NCBI RefSeq assembly: GCF_025460835.1
Contig: NZ_JAMXAY010000025.1
Coordinates: 6,715-70,714, forward strand
DNA length: 64,000 nucleotides
From: Parapedobacter soli
Lineage (GTDB): Bacteria > Bacteroidota > Bacteroidia > Sphingobacteriales > Sphingobacteriaceae
Direction of reading: 5' to 3'
Part shown: positions 15,783-25,189 of the stretch, in pieces
How positions within the stretch are numbered: position 1 is the first letter of the stretch
Layout of the letters: each line of letters begins with the position of its first letter
Notes under the pieces: generated by a model
The model's input: only the letters and a program-made list of their open reading frames with translations
Databases searched by the model: none
What the model was told of the DNA's origin: nothing
Program-made: the position numbers and the translations under genes

Positions 15783-17990
15783 TCAATTATTCGAGTCGAA
15801 TCGGGTGACGCCGGTTACCCCTTTAATCTGCTTGAGGTGCTTGATAAGGTTCTCGAGATGGGCGGTATCGTTGACGAAAATCATAATCGATCCTTCGAAA
15901 ATACCGTCATTGCTGGAAATGGTAATCGAGCGGATGTTCACTTTGAAGTCATCTGAAATCACTTTGGTAATCTTATTGACGAGGCCCACATCGTCGATGC
16001 CCACAATCCGCAGCCCGGTAAGGAAAGCGAGTTCTTTTTGCGACGTCCATTTGGCTTTGACGATGCGATAGCCGTAGTTGGCCATCAGTTTCGCCGCATT
16101 GGGACAATTGGTGCGGTGTATTTTTATGCCGTCGCTGACCGTTATAAAGCCAAACACGTCGTCGCCCGGTATGGGATTACAGCAGGGAGACAGCGTGTAG
16201 TCTATTTTTTGCAGGTCGTCGCCGATCAGCAGTGTTTCGTAGTCTTTTTTGTTGATCTTATCAACGAGCCCACTGATGTGCGAATTGAACTGCTGCCCGT
16301 TTTGGTGGTCGGCCGATTTTTCACCCAAGGCGAATTCCTTGAGATTTTTCATATCTATTTCGCCCTTGGCTACGTTGTAGAACAAGTCTTGCGAAGACGG
16401 AAATTTGAAAAACGCCGTCAGCTTATTGATGTTTTCCGTATTGTAAGTGATTTTCAGGGATTTCAGCTTTCGCTCCAGTATCTCCTTGCCGTCTTCGGCA
16501 ACGCGCCTTTTCTCTTCTTTAAGGGCCGATTTTATTTTAGATTTTGCCTTGGCGGTTACCACGAAGTTCAACCAGTCTTCCTTGGGCGTCTGTTTGCTGG
16601 AGGTGATGATTTCCACTTGGTCGCCGTTTTGCAGCTTGTGGCTGAGCGGCACCAATTTATGGTTCACTTTGGCGCCGATACAGCTGGCGCCCAGGTCGGA
16701 GTGTATCTCAAATGCGAAATCTAGGGCTGTTGCGTTGTATGGAAGCTGGATGAGTGCCCCCTTGGGGGTAAAGATGAATATCTCGTCGGAGAAAAGGTTC
16801 ATTTTGAAATCATCGAGGAAATCCATGGCATTAGGCTCGGGATTGCTCAGTATTTCGCGTACCTTCTGTATCCATTGGTCCAGCCCGCTGTCTGAGTTGG
16901 ATTCTTTGTATTTCCAATGTGCCGCAAATCCTTTTTCGGCGATCTCGTTCATCCGGATAGTACGTATCTGCACCTCTACCCATTGGCCTTTGGGGCCCAT
17001 TACCGTGGTGTGCAACGATTCATAGCCGTTGGCTTTCGGAGACGAAATCCAGTCGCGCAGGCGGTCGGGGTTGGGCCGGTATAGGTCGGTAACGATGGAA
17101 TAAGCTTTCCAGCACTCTGCTTTTTCATTTTCCTGGTCGGTATCGATGATGATGCGGATAGCAAACAGGTCGTAGACCTCTTCGAAAGGGATCGATTTTT
17201 TGCGCATTTTATTCCATATCGAATAGATAGACTTCGGCCTGCCGAATACCGAGGCTTTGATGCCTTGTTCGCTGAGTATTTCGTTGATTGGTTCCACGAA
17301 GTTGTGGATGAAGCGCTCGCGCTCGGCTTTCTTTTCGTTCAGCTTTTTAGCAATAAACTTGTAAGTATCCGGGTCGGTATACTTCATGGACAGGTCTTCC
17401 AGTTCCGACTTGATGGCGTAGAGCCCTAGGCGGTGGGCCAGCGGTGCGTACAAGTACGACGTTTCAGAGGCTATTTTCAGCTGCTTATCCCGCGGCATGA
17501 AATCCATGGTGCGCATGTTGTGGAGCCTGTCGGCCAGTTTGATCAGGATAACCCGAACGTCGTCTGCTAATGTCAACAGCATCTTACGGAAGTTTTCGGC
17601 CTGTATGGAGCTGTTGGGGTCGAATATGCCCGATATTTTGGTGAGGCCGTCGATGATGCGGGCAACCTTTTTGCCAAACTCCCGCTCGATATCTTCCAAG
17701 GTGATGTACGTATCTTCCACCACATCGTGCAGCAGCGCACACACAATAGATGTCGTGCCCAAGCCTATTTCCTCGGCCGCGATCTGTGCTACGGCAATGG
17801 GGTGGTAGATGTACGGTTCGCCCGATTTGCGGCGCATATCCTTGTGGCTTTCCAACGCCATATCAAACGCCCGCCGTATCATCTGCTTGTCGCCACGTTG
17901 CAGTGTGGGCTTACAAGCCCGTAGCAATGCCCGGTACCGTTTGCGTATTTCCTTGCTTTCTGCCTCTAAATCAATCACCAATTCTTTCAT
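15783..17990 (-). CDS. RelA/SpoT bifunctional (p)ppGpp synthetase/hydrolase
   Basis: 735 residues with the full long-RSH order. The HD hydrolase (about residues 40-200) carries YIYHPIAVAQIAAEE and LLHDVVEDT with His88-Asp89. The synthetase (about 240-380) carries YDLFAIRIIID, WISSPKANGYESLHTTVMGP and VEVQIRTIRMNEIAEKG. A TGS domain (about 405-465) begins FTPKGALIQLPYNATALDFA. A helical and Cys-containing linker carries SPCCNPIPGDDVFGFIT, and a C-terminal ACT domain covers about 655-735. All catalytic blocks look intact, so it should both make and degrade (p)ppGpp, as is usual for the single long RSH of Bacteroidota. Gene names differ between relA and spoT, so none is assigned. Confidence 0.95.
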   Translation of the reverse strand: MKELVIDLEAESKEIRKRYRALLRACKPTLQRGDKQMIRRAFDMALESHKDMRRKSGEPYIYHPIAVAQIAAEEIGLGTTSIVCALLHDVVEDTYITLEDIEREFGKKVARIIDGLTKISGIFDPNSSIQAENFRKMLLTLADDVRVILIKLADRLHNMRTMDFMPRDKQLKIASETSYLYAPLAHRLGLYAIKSELEDLSMKYTDPDTYKFIAKKLNEKKAERERFIHNFVEPINEILSEQGIKASVFGRPKSIYSIWNKMRKKSIPFEEVYDLFAIRIIIDTDQENEKAECWKAYSIVTDLYRPNPDRLRDWISSPKANGYESLHTTVMGPKGQWVEVQIRTIRMNEIAEKGFAAHWKYKESNSDSGLDQWIQKVREILSNPEPNAMDFLDDFKMNLFSDEIFIFTPKGALIQLPYNATALDFAFEIHSDLGASCIGAKVNHKLVPLSHKLQNGDQVEIITSSKQTPKEDWLNFVVTAKAKSKIKSALKEEKRRVAEDGKEILERKLKSLKITYNTENINKLTAFFKFPSSQDLFYNVAKGEIDMKNLKEFALGEKSADHQNGQQFNSHISGLVDKINKKDYETLLIGDDLQKIDYTLSPCCNPIPGDDVFGFITVSDGIKIHRTNCPNAAKLMANYGYRIVKAKWTSQKELAFLTGLRIVGIDDVGLVNKITKVISDDFKVNIRSITISSNDGIFEGSIMIFVNDTAHLENLIKHLKQIKGVTGVTRFDSNN

Positions 17991-18066
17991 ACATGTCGTC
18001 TAGTTTCTCGTGGCACCAAGTTTTTGTCTCTTGCTAAGAAGTTGTCCATTCCATCAGCGATTAAAA

Positions 18067-18097
18067 TTGCATATCAAAACAACTTTAGCTAAGTTTG
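18067..18097 (+). promoter_or_regulatory. promoter of the DUF4294-bshB1 operon
   Basis: TTG at 18067-18069, 20 bases, TAAGTTTG at 18090-18097. The first gene starts at 18185. Confidence 0.75.
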
Positions 18098-18184
18098 TAT
18101 ATCCGTATCGGGATATGGAAGCGCAATTATAGCGCTCCTTTTTAACCTTATAAATATACGGATAATTATTGGATATTGTATAAC

Positions 18185-18811
18185 ATGGCTTTCTTCCGGC
18201 TGACACTTTTTCTAATCGCGGTGATGCTATCGGGCGAATTGGTTGCGCAGGATACGCTTTCGCGGCACCCTGAAAGCCAGCGGCCTCCGCGGCATCGGGT
18301 AGCCACGACGTTGGTCGACGGTGAGCGGCTCCCGTGGATGCTGGTTCCGGAGGTGACCGTGACACGCAAACGGGTTTTCAGGAGCCCTGAAGACAAGGCA
18401 CGCTACCTCCGGCTGCGGTATAATGTGATCAAAGTGCTGCCTTACGCCAAGTATGCACAGGAAAGGTACCAGCAGCTGTACCGCGACCTGGCGTTGACAG
18501 GCAACCGCCGTGAACAGAAGCAGTTGGTGAAAGCATGCGAGAAGGAAATCAAAGACATGTTCAACCGCGAAGTGAAAAACCTGACGATTTCACAAGGCGA
18601 AATACTGATTAAACTCATCGACCGCCAGACGGGGAATTCGAGCTATGAGGTGGTGAAGGATTTAAGAGGTGGGGTTACAGCCTTTTTTTACCAGTCCATT
18701 GCCCGCGTATTCGGCCACAACCTCAAAAATACGTATAGCCCGGAGGAAGACTTCGAGATCGAAAACATCATACGCAGCTTGGAGCGTAGCCCGGCTTACG
18801 GGTATTTTTAA
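18185..18811 (+). CDS. DUF4294 domain protein, exported
   Basis: 208 residues from ATG at 18185. An upstream in-frame TTG at 18176 adds only three residues and is less likely. A signal peptide MAFFRLTLFLIAVMLSGELV is followed by AQDT, a typical Sec cleavage site. The rest matches DUF4294, a Bacteroidota-specific family of unknown function: LVDGERLPWMLVPEVTV, YLRLRYNVIKVLPYAKYA and LIDRQTGNSSYEVVKDLRGG. It is mostly helical and basic. It shares one base with the bshB1 start (TAATG), so the two genes are cotranscribed. The biochemical role is unknown. Confidence 0.88.
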   Translation: MAFFRLTLFLIAVMLSGELVAQDTLSRHPESQRPPRHRVATTLVDGERLPWMLVPEVTVTRKRVFRSPEDKARYLRLRYNVIKVLPYAKYAQERYQQLYRDLALTGNRREQKQLVKACEKEIKDMFNREVKNLTISQGEILIKLIDRQTGNSSYEVVKDLRGGVTAFFYQSIARVFGHNLKNTYSPEEDFEIENIIRSLERSPAYGYF

Positions 18812-19551
18812 TGACTATGGACAACAACAAACTGGATTTGCTCGTCATCGCTGTGCACCCCGATGATGCTGAGTTGGGCTGTGGTGGCACCATCATCAAA
18901 CACGCCCGTATGGGGAAAAGAGTTGGTATTGTCGATCTTACCCGCGGTGAGCTGGGTACACGCGGCACGGCCGAGCTACGTGATGAAGAAGCCCGCGAGG
19001 CGGCGGCGGTGATGGGGCTGGTGGCCCGCGAGAACCTTCGGATGCGCGATGGCTTCTTCCGTAACGACGGGGCCCATCAACTACAGGTGATCGGTGCTAT
19101 CCGCAAATACCGGCCCGAAATCATCATTTCCAATGCACTGATGGACCGTCATCCGGACCACGGCCGGGCGGGCGATCTGGTGAACGACTCAGTTTTCCTG
19201 GCGGGTCTCCAGAAGATAGAGACGCGCGATGATAGCGGTGCCCTGCAGGTGCCTCACCGCCCCCGGCTGCTACTCCAGCTGATCCAAGACTACTACATAA
19301 AGCCAGACATTGCGGTGGATGTAACGGACGAATGGCCAGATAAGGTGAAGGCCATCAAAGCATACCGATCGCAGTTCCATAATGAAGAATACGTGTCGGA
19401 TGAGCCGGTCACCTACATCTCGAAACCCGATTTTATGGAATACATTGAGGGACGGGCCCGGGAATATGGCAAGTATATCGGTGCGAGATATGCGGAAGGG
19501 TTTACCTGCCGCAGGCTCTTGGGGGTCGACAGCCTCTTTGTATTGAAATAA
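18811..19551 (+). CDS. bshB1: bacillithiol biosynthesis deacetylase BshB1 (PIG-L family)
   Basis: 246 residues. BshB1 removes acetate from GlcNAc-malate, the second step of bacillithiol synthesis. The zinc site is visible as HPDDAE (residues 16-21) and a third His in DRHPDHGRA. LTRGELGTRGTAELRDEEA is the BshB-type substrate loop. The PIG-L fold is complete, including YRSQFHNEEY. It follows DUF4294 with a one-base overlap. No bshA or bshC gene is in the window. A bacillithiol-S-conjugate amidase is a less likely alternative given the length and the GTRGTAE motif. Confidence 0.92.
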   Translation: MTMDNNKLDLLVIAVHPDDAELGCGGTIIKHARMGKRVGIVDLTRGELGTRGTAELRDEEAREAAAVMGLVARENLRMRDGFFRNDGAHQLQVIGAIRKYRPEIIISNALMDRHPDHGRAGDLVNDSVFLAGLQKIETRDDSGALQVPHRPRLLLQLIQDYYIKPDIAVDVTDEWPDKVKAIKAYRSQFHNEEYVSDEPVTYISKPDFMEYIEGRAREYGKYIGARYAEGFTCRRLLGVDSLFVLK

Positions 19552-19597
19552 CCTTTCGTAAGAAAATAGGTCGTGGGGAACGCTACCTTAACCCCCG

Positions 19598-19924
19598 CTA
19601 TACCGCAAAGCTCTCGCCACAGGCACAGGTGCGCGATGCATTCGGATTGTGGAATTCAAACCCTTTCCCATTGAGCCCGTCCGAATAGTCCAGCTCGGTA
19701 CCCGCCAGGTATAAGTAAGATTTGATATCGAGGCAGATTTTGATGCCCTTATCTTCAAACAGCTGGTCGCCTTTCCGCTCTTCGTTGTCGAAGTTGAGAC
19801 GGTAGCTCAGTCCCGAGCAGCCGCCACTTTCCACAGCCACCCGAATGAAGTAGGTGTCATCGTAGCTTTCCTTAGCCATGATATCGAGGACACGCTGTTT
19901 CGCTTTCTCAGTTATCGTTACCAT
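19598..19924 (-). CDS. A-type iron-sulfur carrier (IscA/ErpA/HesB)
   Basis: 108 residues with the three conserved Cys of A-type carriers: Cys36 in ESGGCSGLSY and the C-terminal pair Cys100/Cys102 in TCACGESF. These proteins accept Fe-S clusters from the scaffold and pass them to target enzymes. LDYSDGLNGKGFEFHNPNA is the usual sequence before the CxC pair. It is a single gene between converging bshB1 and a divergent histidine kinase, with no isc or suf gene beside it, so the exact subtype (IscA, SufA or ErpA) is not assigned. Confidence 0.93.
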   Translation of the reverse strand: MVTITEKAKQRVLDIMAKESYDDTYFIRVAVESGGCSGLSYRLNFDNEERKGDQLFEDKGIKICLDIKSYLYLAGTELDYSDGLNGKGFEFHNPNASRTCACGESFAV

Positions 19925-20098
19925 ATCCTATATAATTACCCCGGAAGAACATACGCCCCCCGCGTAAGTCCAAACGGAATTGCAAATATCGGAATATTTA
20001 CGAAATATGATAGCATGTTAGGTTTGGTGTGTGTCATATTCGCTCCCACTAATACCATGACCCAATAAGAATTAAAAATTTTCTTCGATTACTTTACT

Positions 20099-20106
20099 TA
20101 CTTTTG
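20099..20106 (+). promoter_or_regulatory. -7 promoter element of the histidine kinase gene
   Basis: TACTTTTG four bases before the ATG at 20111. If used, the transcript would start at or next to the start codon. The -33 element is poor. Confidence 0.5.
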
Positions 20107-20110
20107 CGCC

Positions 20111-21418
20111 ATGGCCACTGAAAGTCCTAGGAAGAGCAGAAAAGACATCAAGCAATGGATCGGATACTTAATCGGTGATCAGTCGTTGCCACTCGAAACC
20201 CGGTTACTCAATTCGGTCTGTCTGATTGCTATTTTCATCATGGTTTTCAATATCCCCTTCAATTATTTCTCGGGGTTGAAGACGACCGCGGCGATATTTA
20301 CGGTCTTTACCGCTATTGTAGGAATTGCGTACTACCAAGGGCGTCGCCGGCGGCGATTGGAATTGGGCGTAATCATCGCTGCTGGTGCTGTTATCATTTT
20401 GTTTTCAATTAGTTATTTTTTCAGTGCAGGGGCAAAGGGCGCCTCACTGCTGTCGTTTCTGCTGTCGTTCATCCTCACCCTCATCATGTCTCCCAAAAAG
20501 CTGTATGGGTTGTGGGCGATACTCTTTTTAGTAATCGCTATCGGTTTGTTGGTGATCGAATACCGTTTTCCGGAAACGATCCAGGTTACCTACGCGAGCG
20601 ACAAAGCCCAGTTTATCGATTTGGGGGTTGCCTATATCACGGGTATTTTCATTTGCTTTTTCGGATTGAGGTATTTAAAGAAAGCCTATAACCGGGAGAG
20701 GGCTTCCGCGGAGCTGAAGTCGATCGAATTGGAGAAGATGAATGACGAGAAGCTGAAGCTGTTCTCGATCATCTCGCACGATTTACAGGCGCCCCTGTCG
20801 TCGTTACACAGTTATATCCGGTTAATAGCGAGCGACCGCCTCACGCCGGATGAGCGGAAACAGGTGGAGAGTGGATTGGCAAATGCGCTCCACGGCTCGC
20901 AAGAGATGCTTTCCAATATGCTGGTGTGGTCGCAAAGCCAACTGAGCGGGCTCCGGTTGACATTGGTCAGGAATAACATTGCTCAGGTGCTGAAGCCCGT
21001 TATTGATATACAAAAGATTTACGCCAGCCAGAAAAATATCCGTCTCGAATCAGAGATAGATGAATCGTTGCATGCTCTGGTCGATCGAGACATACTGCAG
21101 TTGATTATCCGTAACCTGGTGACCAATGCCATTAAGTTTACCCTGCCATCAGGGCATATACGGGTTTTGGGGACACGAATAGGGGAGGAGTGCGAGCTGA
21201 TTGTGGAAGATAATGGTATAGGTATAGCTAAGGAGCAGCAGTCGGAGCTTTTTTCCCTGAAGACCCGGTCTACCTATGGCACCAACAACGAGCGCGGCAT
21301 AGGCTTGGGATTATTTTTGTGCCATGAATACACACAAGCATTCAACGGAACGCTGACTTTTGAGAGCGAAACGGGACGGGGAACTACGTTCCGGCTTAGG
21401 TTGCCGTTGGTAGACTAA
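20111..21418 (+). CDS. membrane histidine kinase
   Basis: 435 residues. About residues 35-200 hold roughly six hydrophobic segments (IAIFIMVFNIPFNYFSGL, VIIAAGAVIILFSISYFF, SLLSFLLSFILTLIM and others) with no large periplasmic domain, so it probably senses something in the membrane. HisKA starts near 215 with FSIISHDLQAPLSSLHSYI and the phosphorylated His is H223. The HATPase has the N box RNLVTNAIKF, DNGIGIAKEQQ and ERGIGLGLFLCHEY. No receiver domain or adjacent response regulator is present. The orphan LuxR-type regulator at 59.9 kb is a possible but unsupported partner. Confidence 0.92.
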   Translation: MATESPRKSRKDIKQWIGYLIGDQSLPLETRLLNSVCLIAIFIMVFNIPFNYFSGLKTTAAIFTVFTAIVGIAYYQGRRRRRLELGVIIAAGAVIILFSISYFFSAGAKGASLLSFLLSFILTLIMSPKKLYGLWAILFLVIAIGLLVIEYRFPETIQVTYASDKAQFIDLGVAYITGIFICFFGLRYLKKAYNRERASAELKSIELEKMNDEKLKLFSIISHDLQAPLSSLHSYIRLIASDRLTPDERKQVESGLANALHGSQEMLSNMLVWSQSQLSGLRLTLVRNNIAQVLKPVIDIQKIYASQKNIRLESEIDESLHALVDRDILQLIIRNLVTNAIKFTLPSGHIRVLGTRIGEECELIVEDNGIGIAKEQQSELFSLKTRSTYGTNNERGIGLGLFLCHEYTQAFNGTLTFESETGRGTTFRLRLPLVD

Positions 21419-21425
21419 TACTTAT

Positions 21426-22124
21426 CTACCTACTGAACGTGAGCTCGTTTTGGAAAACCTTAGCGTACTTTCGCTTGTCGAGTTTATACAGCCTTGCCGC
21501 ACGGTAAGAGACGCCCCGTTGGAATTCAGACAGCTCTTTTAAGATATTGTAATTCAGCATCTTCTTCCTGAAATTGCGCTTGTCCAGCTTGCGCCCCCAA
21601 ATCGCTTCGTAAAGTTGCTGTAACTGGGTCAGTGTAAATTTCTCCGGTAGCAGCTCAAAAGCTATAGGGCTATAGCTTATCTTGCGGCGTACCTTTTGGA
21701 TGGCCTTATCGATGATGTGGCCGTGGTCGAAACCAAGTTCGGGCAGGTTGTTCAACGGATGCCACACTGCTTGGCGTGCATAGTCGGTTACCGGCACGGG
21801 CTGGCTTTCGAGGTCGTCCAGCCGTAGCAGCGCGTAATAGGCCACGGTGATTATCCGTCCCTGCGGATGGCGTTTGAGGTCTCCGAAAGTATAAAGCTGC
21901 TCCATGTAGATGCCCCGCAGGCCCGTGTGTTCATAAAGGATACGCTCTACCGCGTCGTCGATGGTTTCGCTGTGCTCTACGAAAAAGCCAGGGAGAGCCC
22001 ACCATCCCTTAAACGGATATTCGTTGCGTTCAATCAATAATACTTTTAACTCGCCCCCCTGGAAGCCAAAAATAACACAGTCTGTGGTGAATGTGGATTG
22101 TAAATGTGGTAAATTTGATTGCAA
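21426..22124 (-). CDS. Nudix-related transcriptional regulator (NrtR/AraR-like) with degenerate Nudix box
   Basis: 232 residues: an N-terminal Nudix fold (about 10-145) and a C-terminal winged helix (about 155-225, with FTLTQLQQLYEAIWGRKLDK and RNFRKKMLNY). The Nudix box reads GFFVEHSETIDDAVERILYE then HTGL. Compared with GX5EX7REUXEEXGU, the RE position is RI and the second Glu of EE is His, so pyrophosphohydrolase activity is unlikely. This is typical of the regulator branch, where the domain binds a sugar phosphate or ADP-ribose. It is divergent from the pfkA operon, with a dyad in between, so it may control glycolytic genes. The ligand is unknown. Confidence 0.85.
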   Translation of the reverse strand: MQSNLPHLQSTFTTDCVIFGFQGGELKVLLIERNEYPFKGWWALPGFFVEHSETIDDAVERILYEHTGLRGIYMEQLYTFGDLKRHPQGRIITVAYYALLRLDDLESQPVPVTDYARQAVWHPLNNLPELGFDHGHIIDKAIQKVRRKISYSPIAFELLPEKFTLTQLQQLYEAIWGRKLDKRNFRKKMLNYNILKELSEFQRGVSYRAARLYKLDKRKYAKVFQNELTFSR

Positions 22125-22216
22125 AACAGCTTATATTTTGTATATTAATTGATTATAATTTGTTAAATTCGCACACTCAAGCCCTTCGAGTGATAAAATA
22201 ATTCTTGAAAAATTTA

Positions 22217-22244
22217 ATAGTGTAACAAATACACACTATATTCG
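22217..22244 (+). promoter_or_regulatory. dyad operator overlapping a -7-like element before pfkA
   Basis: ATAGTGT-N9-ACACTAT at 22217-22239 is a perfect 7-base inverted repeat. TATATTCG at 22237-22244 resembles TAnnTTTG and overlaps its right end. It lies about 50 bases before pfkA in the gap shared with the divergent Nudix-type regulator, and is a natural candidate for that regulator's binding site. Confidence 0.5.
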
Positions 22245-22287
22245 TGCTGCTAATTTACAAAAGATTATTAGAAAAGTGCAAAGCATA

Positions 22288-23259
22288 ATGAAAGTAGGGG
22301 TTTATACCTCAGGTGGTGACGCCCCGGGGATGAACGCCTGTATCCGAGCGGTTGTCCGGACTGCGTTGCACGCCGGCAAATCGGTTGTAGGCATCTACCA
22401 AGGGTACCAAGGGATGATAGACGCCAACTTTGAGGAGATGACTAGCCGATCGGTGAGCAATATCATCCAGTTGGGCGGTACCATTCTCAAAACCGCCCGG
22501 TGTGCAGCGTTCCGCACGGCGGAGGGACGGCAACAGGCTTATGAGCATATCAAGGCGGCAGGGATAGATGCCCTTATCGGCATCGGTGGCGACGGCACCT
22601 TTTCCGGTGCCGAGGTCTTTTCCCGCGAATTTGATATCCCGGTGATATGTATTCCGGGAACGATAGATAACGACCTCTATGGCTCGGATTTCACACTGGG
22701 TTATGATACGGCAACCAATACGGTTATCGAGGCTATTGATAAGATACGCGATACGGCCGCATCCCACGACCGGCTGTTCTTTGTGGAGGTGATGGGGCGC
22801 GACTCGGGCTGTATTGCGTTGAATGCTGGCATTGCTGGCGGTGCGGAGGCGATTTTGTTGCCGGAGAAATCAATGGGCATCGATACGCTTTGCAGTCAGT
22901 TGGAGACTGCGGCAAATAGCAAGAAGGCATCGACCATCGTCATCGTCGCCGAAGGCGAGGAAAACGGCGGTGCGTATAAGGTGGCTAAGGAAGTAAAGGA
23001 ACGATTTGATTTCTACGACACAAAAGTGACGATTTTGGGTCACCTCCAGCGGGGTGGGTCGCCCAGCAGTTTCGACAGGGTATTAGCCAGCCGGCTCGGC
23101 TACGCCGCGGTGAAGCGCCTGCTTGCCGGCGAGAGCCGGGTAATGGTCGGACTGTGGGGTAACGAGATAAAAGCAACGCCACTGGAAGAGGTATTGAACA
23201 GGAAAGTGTTCAAGCTGAGCGAGGATATGTTGGAAATGATGGAAGTGTTGTCGATATGA
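22288..23259 (+). CDS. pfkA: 6-phosphofructokinase (ATP-dependent type)
   Basis: 323 residues from ATG at 22288 (MKVGVYTSGGDAPGMNACIR). An in-frame GTG at 22276 is possible but adds four residues not found in the family. PfkA phosphorylates fructose 6-phosphate, the committing step of glycolysis. Marks are the ATP site TSGGDAPGMN, GIGGDGTFSGAEVF with GGDG as in ATP-dependent enzymes, PGTIDNDLYGSDFTLGYDTA with the catalytic Asp, EVMGRDSGCIALNAG and LGHLQRGGSPSSFDRVLASR. Its stop overlaps the start of the following kinase gene (ATGA). gapA follows, making a glycolytic operon. Confidence 0.96.
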   Translation: MKVGVYTSGGDAPGMNACIRAVVRTALHAGKSVVGIYQGYQGMIDANFEEMTSRSVSNIIQLGGTILKTARCAAFRTAEGRQQAYEHIKAAGIDALIGIGGDGTFSGAEVFSREFDIPVICIPGTIDNDLYGSDFTLGYDTATNTVIEAIDKIRDTAASHDRLFFVEVMGRDSGCIALNAGIAGGAEAILLPEKSMGIDTLCSQLETAANSKKASTIVIVAEGEENGGAYKVAKEVKERFDFYDTKVTILGHLQRGGSPSSFDRVLASRLGYAAVKRLLAGESRVMVGLWGNEIKATPLEEVLNRKVFKLSEDMLEMMEVLSI

Positions 23260-24104
23260 TAGCGGTAGTATTCAGCGGCTCCAGGTTTTCGGACTGGCGA
23301 TTGGCCGAACGGGGGAAAATCGTAACCGGTTTCCGGATGATGGGGATTAACCCTTATCTGCACGACGAACGGTTTATCCTGCAGCTGTTGAATAAGAGCA
23401 ACAACCTCATCAACTATGCCGAAAGGATCAGGCGGATTTACTTCTTCGGTGCGGGTTCGTCCTCGCCGGAGCGGAAAGATAAGATTGCCTCGGTTTTCAG
23501 ACAGTTCTTTAAAAATGCCAAGGTAACGGTGGACCATGACGTGCGCGCTTCGGCCATTTCGACATTTGGCGATAGCAAGGGCCTCATCGGGATTTTGGGC
23601 AGCGGGTCTAATGTGGCCTATTTCAATGGTAAGCGTACAGTTGAAAATAATTTCGGCCTAGGGTATATCCTTGCCGATGAAGGGTCGGCAAACTGGATAG
23701 GACGTATGCTGTTGAAAAGCTACCTCAACGAAACGATACCCGAGGATCTGCTTGAGAAATTCGTGGAGCGGTACCCGATAGACCGTAAAATCATCATGGA
23801 TAAAGTATATAATCAGGCAAACCCGACCCTATTTTTGACATCGTTTGCGGATTTTATATTGGAGAATCACAAGCACCGTTTTGTGAAGAAAACCATTTAC
23901 CACGGCTTGAAATTGTATGTTGAAACGTACTTGCTGCCGCTCACCAAACAATACCCTGATGTCGTGGTTAACTTCACAGGGAGCGTGGCTGCAAGCTATG
24001 AAGAATGGTTGCGGGAGGTGGCAGGTAAATATAACATCACCGTTGGCACCGTAATCAGGGAGCCGATACATAATTTATTGAAATACTATTTAAATAAAAA
24101 CTAA
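23256..24104 (+). CDS. N-acetylglucosamine kinase-like ATPase (BadF/BadG family)
   Basis: 282 residues of the ASKHA fold as in mammalian N-acetylglucosamine kinase and the BadF/BadG/BcrA/BcrD family. Seen are GAGSSSPERKDKIASVFRQF, VDHDVRASAISTFGD with the catalytic Asp, GILGSGSNVAYFNG for phosphate binding, and YILADEGSANWIGRMLL. It is coupled to pfkA by a 4-base ATGA overlap and lies 6 bases before gapA. This kinase sits between pfkA and gapA in many Bacteroidota. Its substrate is probably an amino sugar or another hexose, but it has not been shown from sequence. Confidence 0.85.
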   Translation: MIAVVFSGSRFSDWRLAERGKIVTGFRMMGINPYLHDERFILQLLNKSNNLINYAERIRRIYFFGAGSSSPERKDKIASVFRQFFKNAKVTVDHDVRASAISTFGDSKGLIGILGSGSNVAYFNGKRTVENNFGLGYILADEGSANWIGRMLLKSYLNETIPEDLLEKFVERYPIDRKIIMDKVYNQANPTLFLTSFADFILENHKHRFVKKTIYHGLKLYVETYLLPLTKQYPDVVVNFTGSVAASYEEWLREVAGKYNITVGTVIREPIHNLLKYYLNKN

Positions 24105-25106
<1,002 letters not shown>

Positions 25107-25132
25107 CCAACGCTGACGTCCCATTAAACGTG

Positions 25133-25161
25133 AAAAAGCCCTCGGTCTCCGGGGGCTTTTT
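25133..25161 (+). terminator. terminator after gapA (works on both strands)
   Basis: AAAAAGCCCTCGG-TCT-CCGGGGGCTTTTT, a 13-base stem with one wobble pair, with A-runs and T-runs on both sides. It separates the gapA operon from the repeat array. Confidence 0.9.
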
Positions 25162-25189
25162 GTGTGGATAAACTGTCTGTTTTGGCGGG

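Noticed and set aside
16038-16724. 228-residue antisense ORF inside the RelA/SpoT gene
   Set aside because: It is a shadow of a complete and conserved RSH protein.
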